Shown here one piece after another: positions 1 through 7,230 of a stretch of DNA of 64,000 nt. The stretch covers positions 1 to 64,000 of the forward strand of contig NZ_AUDS01000019.1 of the NCBI RefSeq assembly GCF_000425585.1, in the 5' to 3' direction. Within the stretch, counting starts at the first letter, position 1; each line of letters opens with the position of its first letter. The notes under the pieces are model-generated. The model was given only the letters and a program-made list of their open reading frames with translations, ran no database searches and was not told the origin of the DNA. A program made the position numbers and the translations under genes. The DNA is from Terrimonas ferruginea DSM 30193. Lineage in GTDB: Bacteria > Bacteroidota > Bacteroidia > Chitinophagales > Chitinophagaceae.

Positions 1-312
1 GCACTACTGTATAAATACCGGTGGAGAATCGAACTACTTTTTAAATGGATAAAACAACACTTAAAAATAAAAACCTTCTGGGGCCGGTCAATCAATGCAG
101 TTAAGACGCAAATCTATATTGCTATAATAACCTACGTACTTGTCATTATCTTAAAAAGCAAACTAAAACTAACGCAGTCCATTTATGAAATCATTCAAAT
201 AATAGGTATGTCGCTTGTCGACAAAACGCCGATCAGAGACCTTTTTGACAACACCGAAAACCAAGATATCAAAGAACTAAACAATATTCAATTGAAAATC
301 AACCTAATTTAA
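1..312 (+). CDS. Partial IS4-type transposase, C-terminal end
   Basis: Reading frame 1 is open from the first base of the window to a TAA and encodes the last 103 residues of a transposase; the start lies outside. Residues 4-18 carry the Y-(2)-R-(3)-E-(6)-K signature of IS4-family DDE enzymes (Y4, R7, E11, K18), which holds the catalytic glutamate. It would act on its insertion-sequence ends during transposition. The coding sequence is more AT-rich than the genes to its right, as expected for a mobile element. No terminal inverted repeat could be paired because the left end is missing, so whether the element is intact is unknown. Confidence 0.8.
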   Translation, partial: ALLYKYRWRIELLFKWIKQHLKIKTFWGRSINAVKTQIYIAIITYVLVIILKSKLKLTQSIYEIIQIIGMSLVDKTPIRDLFDNTENQDIKELNNIQLKINLI

Positions 313-323
313 CCGGACACTAG

Positions 324-418
324 TGATAACTTATAACCTATAACGGCAGTTCCTTACACCCTACGCCTTATCCCCTAAACCTTACGCCCGATGCTTCGGG
401 CTTTCACCTTAACGCCGC
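324..418. repeat. Heptamer-type intergenic repeat (CCTTACG and ACTTATA words)
   Basis: Consecutive degenerate 7-bp units such as TTACACC, CTACGCC, TTATCCC, CTAAACC and TTACGCC follow an ACTTATA-type stretch. A small hairpin (GCCCGA, loop TGCT, TCGGGC) lies at 386-401. Together they fill the gap between the transposase tail and the convergent gene. The same words recur in other gaps of this window. Confidence 0.7.
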
Positions 419-419
419 C

Positions 420-1310
420 TTACCGCAATAGAAGTTTACGCTCGCCGACTAAAAGGTTATTGTGCCATATCTGCATCTGGTAAGTACCGCTTACCGCTCC
501 GTCATTGAGCGTGTAGCTGAATCCCATTTCTTTGCGTTCTCCTTTTTCATAAGTAACGATAAGGCGACGCGTAAATCCTTCGCCTGCGTCACCGGAAAGC
601 ACCTTGCCTTGAGGAGTAATCAATTTGATCAATACGGGCGTGCCTGCATAATTGCTCACCAGGTTTTGTAATACGAACGACACATTGATCGCGTCGGCTT
701 TCTTTGCCTGCGTGGTAGTGTGCTCGCGCGTACCACGCACATCGATGGCGGTCATGTTGATCTCCGATGCCACGAATGTGGCGGCGGTATTGATCTGTAA
801 AGCCATGCGATGATTCTCACTGTCAAGGCGGCGCATATTCTGCTCCATTGATTTTACTTCATTACCCAATTGATCGAGCAATCCCGAGAGCCGGTCTTTT
901 TCTTCTTCCAGCGAACGGTTGCGGGAGCGGAGTTCCTCCACGCGGTCCTGCAGCTCGCGGATCTTTTTACGCGCCTGTTCCAGGTCTGCCGGGCTGGTTT
1001 TACCTTTTTTCAATAAGCCCCCGATCTCTGTTCTGAGTTGCTGGATCGCGTGCAGCTTTTGCTGAAGATCGCCTTGCAGCGAATCAGACTGCTGCCGCGA
1101 TGAATCCAGTTGCTGATCGAGGTCGCGGATGGTAGAGGTGAACATGCGCGTAAGCGAATCGCGTATGCCGTCGGCAATGGCTCCAGAGTCTTTCACATAC
1201 ACTTCCGTTCTGCGTTTGCTGTATTCATTTTTATCATATAAATGATAGATCCAGGTGGCCACCAGGCCGGTTGCCATCAGCAGCAAAAGCAGTGGTTTAG
1301 CATCTTTCAT
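420..1310 (-). CDS. Membrane-anchored coiled-coil protein, paralogue of the next gene upstream
   Basis: A 296-residue protein of unrecognised function. An N-terminal transmembrane segment (about residues 7-24) ends in a LYDKN motif. Residues about 55-165 are a long charged coiled coil rich in Glu, Lys, Arg, Gln and Leu. The last 120 residues look like a compact beta-rich domain ending in GERKLLLR. The 327-residue neighbour on the same strand has the same order: a membrane segment followed by YDKN, a coiled coil, then a domain with a matching INVSF/LNVSF stretch and matching C-terminal Tyr-His-Asn-containing strand. The pair is probably a tandem duplication. The domain most likely sits in the periplasm on a coiled-coil stalk. 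The ATG gives MKDAKPLL with no convincing alternative. Confidence 0.75.
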   Translation of the reverse strand: MKDAKPLLLLLMATGLVATWIYHLYDKNEYSKRRTEVYVKDSGAIADGIRDSLTRMFTSTIRDLDQQLDSSRQQSDSLQGDLQQKLHAIQQLRTEIGGLLKKGKTSPADLEQARKKIRELQDRVEELRSRNRSLEEEKDRLSGLLDQLGNEVKSMEQNMRRLDSENHRMALQINTAATFVASEINMTAIDVRGTREHTTTQAKKADAINVSFVLQNLVSNYAGTPVLIKLITPQGKVLSGDAGEGFTRRLIVTYEKGERKEMGFSYTLNDGAVSGTYQMQIWHNNLLVGERKLLLR

Positions 1311-1369
1311 ATTAGTAAGCTAAGAAACAAATACCGGCTGATAAAGAAGTAGCCTTATAAGATATGCAC

Positions 1370-1401
1370 AAAAAAGCCGTTCTGCTGGAGAGCGGAACGG
1401 C
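1370..1401 (-). terminator. Rho-independent terminator of the upstream coiled-coil gene
   Basis: On the minus strand an 11-bp stem (AGCCGTTCCGC paired with GCAGAACGGCT, one wobble) is followed by six Ts. It lies just after the stop of the 327-residue gene, so the two paralogues may be transcribed separately or by read-through. Confidence 0.75.
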
Positions 1402-1427
1402 TGTGTTGCAGGAGTTTGCAACTGCTT

Positions 1428-2411
1428 TTAACCGAATAAACCACCTTTTTTGAGGGTTCTGATGCCTTCGCCGATCTTGAACCCGTTGTGATAAACTTCA
1501 ATTTTATAGTCACCGCGCTGGAAGTCTTCCTGGCGGATAGGGAATGCTACAGGTTTGCGGGTGCCTTGCTCATATTCTACAGGTACTTTGGTAGTGAACT
1601 GACGTTCGCCGTCCATACGTGTAGTCATGCTGGCTGAGCCAAGCTCTCCGTTTGTTACTACTTTACCGTCGGGTGCTGTTACTACAACATAGAGGTCAGC
1701 AGCACCGGAAGTAGCGATACGGTTTTCTACTGTGAAAGACACATTGAGTTTGTCGACACGCTTTGCAGTAGAAGTTGTTTTTTCTTTACCGTTTCTTTTT
1801 TCTTTCACCGGAGTGATAGCGATGTTGGAGGCGCTGAACGTAGAACCTACGTCAACAGTGCTGGCCAGTACATCTTTCTCCGTTACAGTAGTCTGAAGGT
1901 TTTGCTCCAGTACTTGTTTTTCAGAACTCAACTGGCTATTGTTAGCTGTGAGTTCCTGGTTTTCACCAGTCAAACGTGTTACTTCCGCTTCGAGACGGCC
2001 GATCTGACCATTCAGTTCGTTGATCAGTGTACGTGCTTTTTTCAGTTCCGCATCAGTTGCATTTGATTTGGAAAGAATGCGGCTGATCTCTGCTTTTTTA
2101 GAATCGATCTCTTTTTGCAGAGCGGTCTTTTCACCTTGCAGACTGTTGTTAGCACCTGTGATAGAATCAAGGCGGCTTTCTGCTTCATTGTACATGAGCT
2201 TCAGAGAGTCGCGCTGAGTCATATAGTTAGCTGACAGAACTTCGCGGTCTTTGGTTTCCTGACCTGATTGGTTTTTATCATACAGGAAATAACCCCAGGT
2301 ACCGAGAAGGCCTACGGCGAGAAGTCCGATAGCCAGGTTCTTTCCGCTATTGTTTTTCGGAGCAGCCGGTTCATTTTGCGGCGTTGCTGATGGATAATTC
2401 GTGTTTGCCAT
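1428..2411 (-). CDS. Membrane-anchored coiled-coil protein with C-terminal beta domain
   Basis: A 327-residue protein of unknown role. The ATG giving MANTNYPSA is chosen; an earlier in-frame ATG would add 26 residues that the paralogue lacks. Residues about 24-40 form a single membrane segment (LAIGLLAVGLLGTWGYF) followed by YDKN. Residues about 60-180 are a continuous coiled coil. The C-terminal domain of about 130 residues resembles that of the downstream paralogue and ends with YHNGFKIGEG. It is divergent from holA. The architecture suits a cell-envelope structural or scaffold protein, but nothing in the sequence fixes a partner. Confidence 0.75.
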   Translation of the reverse strand: MANTNYPSATPQNEPAAPKNNSGKNLAIGLLAVGLLGTWGYFLYDKNQSGQETKDREVLSANYMTQRDSLKLMYNEAESRLDSITGANNSLQGEKTALQKEIDSKKAEISRILSKSNATDAELKKARTLINELNGQIGRLEAEVTRLTGENQELTANNSQLSSEKQVLEQNLQTTVTEKDVLASTVDVGSTFSASNIAITPVKEKRNGKEKTTSTAKRVDKLNVSFTVENRIATSGAADLYVVVTAPDGKVVTNGELGSASMTTRMDGERQFTTKVPVEYEQGTRKPVAFPIRQEDFQRGDYKIEVYHNGFKIGEGIRTLKKGGLFG

Positions 2412-2631
2412 ACAGATGGGTTTTAGAGATTGAATGTTGTATTTAATCCGGTTAAAAACCGGTGGTGTTTTCAGGTTAGCATCGGCCATCCTGCGAACGC
2501 TTGAATCCTTTGTTTTCGCGCGTTCTGGCGTGCTAATTCCGAAAACCGTGCCAGAAAATTATAAAACGTTGCGTAAGGACTATGCAAAATTTGGTTAAAA
2601 TACCTGTTCAAAGCTTGTATCTTAGCGCCTT

Positions 2632-3630
2632 ATGTCAGTGGAAAAGGTTATCTCGGAATGGAAAAAGCAGGTCTATAAGCCTGTGTACTGGCTTGAAGGC
2701 GAAGAGGAATACTTTATTGATAAGGTATTGCATTATGCTGAACATTCGATTCTCAGTGAAAGCGAAGCCTCTTTTAATCTCTCCGTTTTTTATGGCCGTG
2801 ATGCCAACTGGGCCGATGTAATGAACGCCTGCCGGCGCTATCCCATGTTCTCCGAACGACAGGTCGTATTATTGAAGGAAGCGCAGTTTATGCGCGATAT
2901 CGACAAGCTGGAGCCTTATGTAGAAAGCCCGCTGTCTTCCACCATACTTGTTATCGGATACAAGGATAAAAAAGTAGATGGCCGTACGCGCTTTGCCAAA
3001 GTGCTCAAGGAGAAAGGCGTAATGATCACTACGAAAAAAATGTACGACAACCAGCTGCCCGACTGGACGCAGGAGATGGTTGCATCCAAAGGGCTGACCA
3101 TTACTCCCAAAGCCGTGGCCCTGCTGGTGGATCACATCGGCAACGATCTGAGCCGTATCGAAAAAGAGATCGACAAGATCACGGTGAACCTTGGTACGCG
3201 TACTTCCATCAATGAAGATGATATTGAAAATTTTGTTGGTGTCAGCAAAGAGTTCAACGTATTCGAATTGCAAAGTGCGCTGGGCGCTAAAGATCTTCCG
3301 AAAGCCATCCGCATCATTCAATATTTCGAAGCCAATCCCAAAGCAGCACCCATACAACTGATCCTTCCTTCACTGTATGGATTTTTCAGTAAAGTGTTCA
3401 TGATCTTCGGCGCCGGCAACCAGGACGAAAAAGCCATAGCCTCAGCGATCGGCGTTCATCCGTTTTTCATGAAAGATTATATGCGCGCCGCAAAAGTTTA
3501 TGATTATGCCGGCGTGGAGAAAGTGCTGTTATTGCTGCATCAATACAACCTGAAAAGTATCGGTATCGGCAATGCCGGTGCAGGTGATGGTGCATTGATG
3601 AAAGAAATGGTAATGAAAATGATGCTGTAA
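2632..3630 (+). CDS. holA: DNA polymerase III subunit delta
   Basis: 332 residues, the usual size for HolA. The delta subunit opens the beta sliding clamp as part of the clamp-loader complex during replication. The N-terminal part has the delta-type opening with an acidic DKVLHYAE stretch and the IGYKDKKVDGRTRFAK segment. The middle has the conserved LVDHIGNDLSRIEKEIDKI helix. The C-terminal collar domain ends MKEMVMKMML. The ATG directly precedes SVEKVISEW. A weak -7-like TATCTTAG lies 7 nt upstream. The gene stands alone, divergent from the coiled-coil pair. Confidence 0.93.
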   Translation: MSVEKVISEWKKQVYKPVYWLEGEEEYFIDKVLHYAEHSILSESEASFNLSVFYGRDANWADVMNACRRYPMFSERQVVLLKEAQFMRDIDKLEPYVESPLSSTILVIGYKDKKVDGRTRFAKVLKEKGVMITTKKMYDNQLPDWTQEMVASKGLTITPKAVALLVDHIGNDLSRIEKEIDKITVNLGTRTSINEDDIENFVGVSKEFNVFELQSALGAKDLPKAIRIIQYFEANPKAAPIQLILPSLYGFFSKVFMIFGAGNQDEKAIASAIGVHPFFMKDYMRAAKVYDYAGVEKVLLLLHQYNLKSIGIGNAGAGDGALMKEMVMKMML

Positions 3631-3716
3631 CATTGCTGGTCGTCGGACGTTAAACAATTCAAATCTTAATATGACGGGAATGGCCGTTATTTGTAATGCT
3701 AAAAAAGAAACCACAC

Positions 3717-4484
3717 ATGAAAAGTAAATTATTCGTACTCCTGGTTGCCGTGGCAACCTTTTTCACCAGTTGCCTGGAAGTTGTGCAGGAAGTCAACATC
3801 AAACCCGATGGCAGTGGTGATGTAAGCACTTATTCCAACCTCGGACCCATGTTGGAAATGGTCAAAGCGATGGGCCAGATGCCCCCTGATCTCAAAGACA
3901 AAATGGGTGGCAAAGCCATTGATACCATTATTCAATTGAAATCTCTTACCGACAGCCTGAAAGATCTCTCCGATGCCGATCGCAAGCTTTTGGCAAACGG
4001 TACTTTTAACCTGAAGCTCAACCTTGATACGGATGAATTCAGCACACGCAACAACATTCCTTTTAAATCGCTTACGGATATCAACAGGCTGGAACAACTC
4101 TCTGCAACCATGATGGACAAAGGGTTGACCAGCGCGCTCGACAAGGGCAAGAAAGAAGGCGAGGGTGAAGAGGATGATATGCCCAGCGTTAACCTGACAG
4201 CTTATTATACTACTACGTATGGTAAAAATCTGATCGAGCGTAAACTCGACAAAACAAAGTATGCCGGGGTTGATAACGACGAAGGATTGAAAGCGGTTAA
4301 GGAAATGAGTTCGCTCGGTGTTAATCCTACCACGTCACTCGTGATCAACCTGCCCCGCGCGGCTAAAAAAGTGGAAGGCAAGAACGCGACATTGTCAGAA
4401 GATAAAAAGAAAGTAACCATCAAAGGTGATGTTGAAAGTTTTCTTAACGACGGATCGGCGATGGAGTTCAGGATTGAATACTGA
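3717..4484 (+). CDS. Putative lipoprotein, unknown function
   Basis: 255 residues. The chosen ATG gives a signal sequence MKSKLFVLLVAVATFFTSC whose Cys19 fits a lipobox (FTSC), so the protein is probably lipidated and exported to the cell envelope; an upstream ATG would add seven residues ahead of the signal. The mature part begins LEVVQEVNIKPDGSGDVSTY, typical of Bacteroidota lipoproteins that model an ordered beta layer. It contains a Lys/Glu/Asp-rich stretch near residues 145-155 and no catalytic motif I recognise. It follows holA on the same strand after 86 nt and is convergent with ribF. Confidence 0.75.
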   Translation: MKSKLFVLLVAVATFFTSCLEVVQEVNIKPDGSGDVSTYSNLGPMLEMVKAMGQMPPDLKDKMGGKAIDTIIQLKSLTDSLKDLSDADRKLLANGTFNLKLNLDTDEFSTRNNIPFKSLTDINRLEQLSATMMDKGLTSALDKGKKEGEGEEDDMPSVNLTAYYTTTYGKNLIERKLDKTKYAGVDNDEGLKAVKEMSSLGVNPTTSLVINLPRAAKKVEGKNATLSEDKKKVTIKGDVESFLNDGSAMEFRIEY

Positions 4485-4521
4485 GAGTGAATAGGTCAAT
4501 CGTCAATCGTGAATCGTCAAT
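4485..4521. repeat. Heptamer array (GTCAATC/GTGAATC words)
   Basis: Successive 7-bp units of the form T(G/C)AATCG run from the lipoprotein stop codon into the hairpin that follows. Confidence 0.7.
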
Positions 4522-4578
4522 AAACAGCCGTGGTGCAATCCCTGAAGTTCTCGAAGGGTACGTGCCACGGCTGTTTAT
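4520..4578. terminator. Long hairpin with 14-bp perfect stem, likely bidirectional terminator
   Basis: ATAAACAGCCGTGG pairs perfectly with CCACGGCTGTTTAT across a 31-nt loop that itself contains CCCT/AGGG arms. It sits between two converging genes, so it can end transcription from both sides, although no long U tract follows. The AAACAGCC/GGCTGTTT pair recurs near 23.5 and 42.3 kb. Confidence 0.55.
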
Positions 4579-4604
4579 ATATATGAAGATTTGATGGCAC
4601 GTTT

Positions 4605-4661
4605 AAACTTATTACTTACTACTTATTACTTATTACCATAAGCCTTACACCTTACGCCTTC
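4605..4661. repeat. Heptamer array (ACTTATT then CCTTACG words)
   Basis: Four ACTT(A/T)-type 7-bp units are followed by TTACACC and TTACGCC units that run to the ribF stop codon. Confidence 0.7.
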
Positions 4662-5595
4662 ACAAAATCTCCAGACTAACCGCCTTATCCTGGTCTATCT
4701 GTTTTACCAGCTCTTCCAGGTTGGCGAAGCGGACTTCCTCGCGTAAATATTGCTTTACATAAACCCGCAGGCTGCGGTCATAAATATCTTCGGCAAAGTC
4801 GAAGAGGTTGACCTCCACTACACGTTTTTTACCGTCAACGGTGGGGCGGAAGCCAATGCTCATCATGCCCTTGAAGCGGCGGCGCGGCTCTTCGTCGTCG
4901 AGTTCGGCATAAACGGCATAAATGCCATTACCGGGAAGAATTTTTTCTTCATTCTCCACGCGCAGGTTGGCGGTCGGATAGCCGAGTTCGCGGCCCAATT
5001 TGTCGCCATGTACCACACGTCCGGAGAAAAAGAAATCGTAGCCCAGCAATTTATTGGCGGTTTCCGTATCATTATGAAGAATGGCTTCACGGATATTGGT
5101 GGAGCTGATAGAAATATGATCGAGAATATGTTTGGGAATTTCTTTTAACTGGTAACCGTAGTCGGGTGCATAGCGCTCGAGCAGGCGATAGTCGCCGCGG
5201 CGGTCGCGGCCGAAACGGTGATCGTAACCGATGATGATCGTATGTGGTGAAAATTTTTCAACCAGGAACTGCTGGATGTATATTTCTGCTTCCTGGTTGG
5301 CAAAAGCTTCGGTAAACGGCACGATCACGAGGTGATCGATACCCAGTCCTTCCAGCAATTCTATCTTTTCTTCCAGCGTGTTGATCAGCCGGATGCCGAG
5401 AATAGCCGAAGAAACTACTTTCCGCGGATGCGGATGAAACGTGACGATGACGGTTTCGCCGCTGATCTCAGCGGCTTCTTCCAGGAGGCGGTCAATAACC
5501 TGACGGTGACCCTGGTGTACGCCATCGAATGTGCCTATCGTGATCACCGCCTTACGGAAGGGCGGAAGCTGATCAATATTCCTGTGTACCTGCAT
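4660..5595 (-). CDS. ribF: Bifunctional riboflavin kinase / FAD synthetase
   Basis: 311 residues, the normal RibF length. It phosphorylates riboflavin to FMN and adenylylates FMN to FAD in the cytoplasm. The N-terminal nucleotidyltransferase half shows TIGTFDGVHQGH (the HxGH-type ATP site), VTFHPHPRKV and the IGYDHRFGRDR segment. The C-terminal flavokinase half begins at GRVVHGDKLGRELGYPTAN, which holds the PTAN motif. The ATG giving MQVHRNIDQ is chosen: a TTG 12 nt further upstream falls inside the -7 promoter box. The leader would be only a few nucleotides long. It is divergent from purM. Confidence 0.95.
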   Translation of the reverse strand: MQVHRNIDQLPPFRKAVITIGTFDGVHQGHRQVIDRLLEEAAEISGETVIVTFHPHPRKVVSSAILGIRLINTLEEKIELLEGLGIDHLVIVPFTEAFANQEAEIYIQQFLVEKFSPHTIIIGYDHRFGRDRRGDYRLLERYAPDYGYQLKEIPKHILDHISISSTNIREAILHNDTETANKLLGYDFFFSGRVVHGDKLGRELGYPTANLRVENEEKILPGNGIYAVYAELDDEEPRRRFKGMMSIGFRPTVDGKKRVVEVNLFDFAEDIYDRSLRVYVKQYLREEVRFANLEELVKQIDQDKAVSLEIL

Positions 5596-5604
5596 AGCTG
5601 CCCA

Positions 5605-5612
5605 CAAAGATA
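5605..5612 (-). promoter_or_regulatory. -7 promoter box for ribF
   Basis: TATCTTTG on the minus strand matches the Bacteroidota -7 consensus TAnnTTTG and lies 9 nt upstream of the ribF ATG. A CTTG 16 bp further up is a poor -33 candidate. Confidence 0.55.
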
Positions 5613-5661
5613 ACTATTCATCTCTGCCCAAGTTCCATTTCACCATCTACCCCTGATTAAT

Positions 5662-5669
5662 TAGTTTTG
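5662..5669 (+). promoter_or_regulatory. -7 promoter box for purM
   Basis: TAGTTTTG matches TAnnTTTG and ends 15 nt before the purM ATG. A TTTC 20 bp upstream could serve as the -33 element. Confidence 0.55.
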
Positions 5670-5684
5670 CGCTCAAATTTACCC

Positions 5685-6866
5685 ATGAGTCTGTATTCCA
5701 AACGAGGCGTTTCTGCCCAGAAAGAAGAGGTCCATGCCGCTACCCGTCACCTGGACCAGGGGCTTTACCCTAATGCATTCTGTAAGATATACGCCGACGT
5801 ACTATGCGGACAGGACGACTGGGTGAACGTCATGCATGCGGATGGCGCCGGTACCAAAAGTATTCTCGCTTACCTGTACTGGAAAGAAACAGGCGATGCA
5901 GCTGTCTGGAAAGGTATTGCGCAGGACGCCATCGTCATGAACCTCGACGACCTGCTGTGTGTGGGTATTCATGATCAGTTGCTTTTTTCTTCCACGATCG
6001 ATCGCAACAAACGCCTGATTCCCGCTGAAGTGCTGGAAGCAGTTATCAATGGTACACAGGAATTCTTCGATACCATGCGCAGCTTTGGCGTCAACATCAG
6101 CTTTATGGGCGGAGAAACGGCCGATGTGGGAGATGTGGTGCGCACGATGGCCGTCAACGGCACCATGGCCGCCCGCTGGCCTAAATCGCGCCTCATAACC
6201 AACGACGGCATCCGCGCCGGCGACGTGATCGTAGGACTGGCTTCTTTCGGTCAGGCGAAGTATGAAAACAGCTACAACAGCGGACTCGCCAGCAACGGTC
6301 TTACCAGTGCGCGCCACGATGTACTGAATAAAAGTTATGGTCAGCGTTTCCCCGAATCCTTTGACAACGGTCTGGATGATTCAGTGGTGTATATCGGCCC
6401 GCATAGTTTTACCGAAGAAGTGAAAGTGAACGATCAACATTTAACGATCGGACAATTGTTGCTTTCTCCTACCAGAACCTTTGCACCGGTATTGAAAAAA
6501 ATACTCGAAGAAAATTTTGAAGCGGTTCACGGCCTGATTCATTGCAGTGGCGGCGGCCAGACCAAATGTCTGAAGTACCTGCCCGCTCCGTTGAAAATAA
6601 TAAAAGATGCTCTGCACACGCCACCGGTGATCTTTGATCTTATCCGCAATGCAAGCGGAGCCGACGACCGGGAGATGTACCAGGTATTCAACATGGGCAC
6701 CCGTCTCGAGATATATACGCCGGAAAAAGAAGCACAGGGGTTGATCGGTATCGCAGCGTCATTTGGTGTGGACGCGAAAGTGATCGGAAGAGTGGAAGCA
6801 TCATCGCAGAAAGAACTCGAACTACATTTGCCGGATAAGCCGGTTTTACATTATAGTCATTCATGA
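5685..6866 (+). CDS. purM: Phosphoribosylformylglycinamidine cyclo-ligase (AIR synthetase)
   Basis: 393 residues. It catalyses ATP-dependent ring closure of FGAM to AIR in purine synthesis. The conserved PurM segments are present: MHADGAGTKS near residue 50, DLLCVGIHDQLLFSS, MGGETADVGDVV in the middle, and GLIHCSGGGQTKCLKYL in the C-terminal half. It is somewhat longer than the roughly 345-residue enterobacterial enzyme, as in other Bacteroidota. The ATG giving MSLYSKRGV is preferred over an in-frame start inside the promoter box. It is monocistronic, divergent from ribF, and ends in a hairpin terminator. Confidence 0.93.
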   Translation: MSLYSKRGVSAQKEEVHAATRHLDQGLYPNAFCKIYADVLCGQDDWVNVMHADGAGTKSILAYLYWKETGDAAVWKGIAQDAIVMNLDDLLCVGIHDQLLFSSTIDRNKRLIPAEVLEAVINGTQEFFDTMRSFGVNISFMGGETADVGDVVRTMAVNGTMAARWPKSRLITNDGIRAGDVIVGLASFGQAKYENSYNSGLASNGLTSARHDVLNKSYGQRFPESFDNGLDDSVVYIGPHSFTEEVKVNDQHLTIGQLLLSPTRTFAPVLKKILEENFEAVHGLIHCSGGGQTKCLKYLPAPLKIIKDALHTPPVIFDLIRNASGADDREMYQVFNMGTRLEIYTPEKEAQGLIGIAASFGVDAKVIGRVEASSQKELELHLPDKPVLHYSHS

Positions 6867-6898
6867 AAGAAGCCCCGCAATAATGTGGGGCTTCTTTT
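6866..6898. terminator. Bidirectional rho-independent terminator
   Basis: AAAGAAGCCCC pairs with GGGGCTTCTTT. A-rich and T-rich flanks on either side let it serve both purM and the convergent acyl-CoA-binding-protein gene. Confidence 0.85.
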
Positions 6899-6917
6899 AA
6901 ATACAATTTCACAAGAT

Positions 6918-7172
6918 TTAATCTTTCAGCTTCTCAACAAGGTCGGCATACTCTTTCATGGCTTCATCCTGGGATTTGCCTTTGAGGGAGGACCATGCTT
7001 CGTATTTGGCTTTGTTGACAAAGTCAAATGCACCTGGCGGATCGGTGTTTACATCGCCTTCAGTGGCCTGCTTATACAAGCCGTAAAGACGGAGCAGCAT
7101 TTCATTGCTCGGACGGGAAGTCAGTTGTTTGCTTTCCGTCACCGCCTTTTCAAATAACACTTTAAGATCCAT
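6918..7172 (-). CDS. Acyl-CoA-binding protein
   Basis: 84 residues, full length for a free-standing ACBP, a four-helix cytosolic protein that binds long-chain acyl-CoA esters. Family hallmarks are visible: YGLYKQATEGD, the DPPGAFDFVNKAKYEAW stretch with the ligand-contacting Lys and Tyr, and LKGKSQDEAMKEYADLVEKL at the end. The ATG giving MDLKVLF is used; a TTG 6 nt earlier is the only other start. These proteins are common in eukaryotes and patchy in bacteria. It is convergent with purM and shares its terminator. Confidence 0.93.
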   Translation of the reverse strand: MDLKVLFEKAVTESKQLTSRPSNEMLLRLYGLYKQATEGDVNTDPPGAFDFVNKAKYEAWSSLKGKSQDEAMKEYADLVEKLKD

Positions 7173-7230
7173 AGTCAAACAGTTAGATAAAGAGGAAATT
7201 CTCTGCCGGCAAAAATAAGGGGATTCCGCC

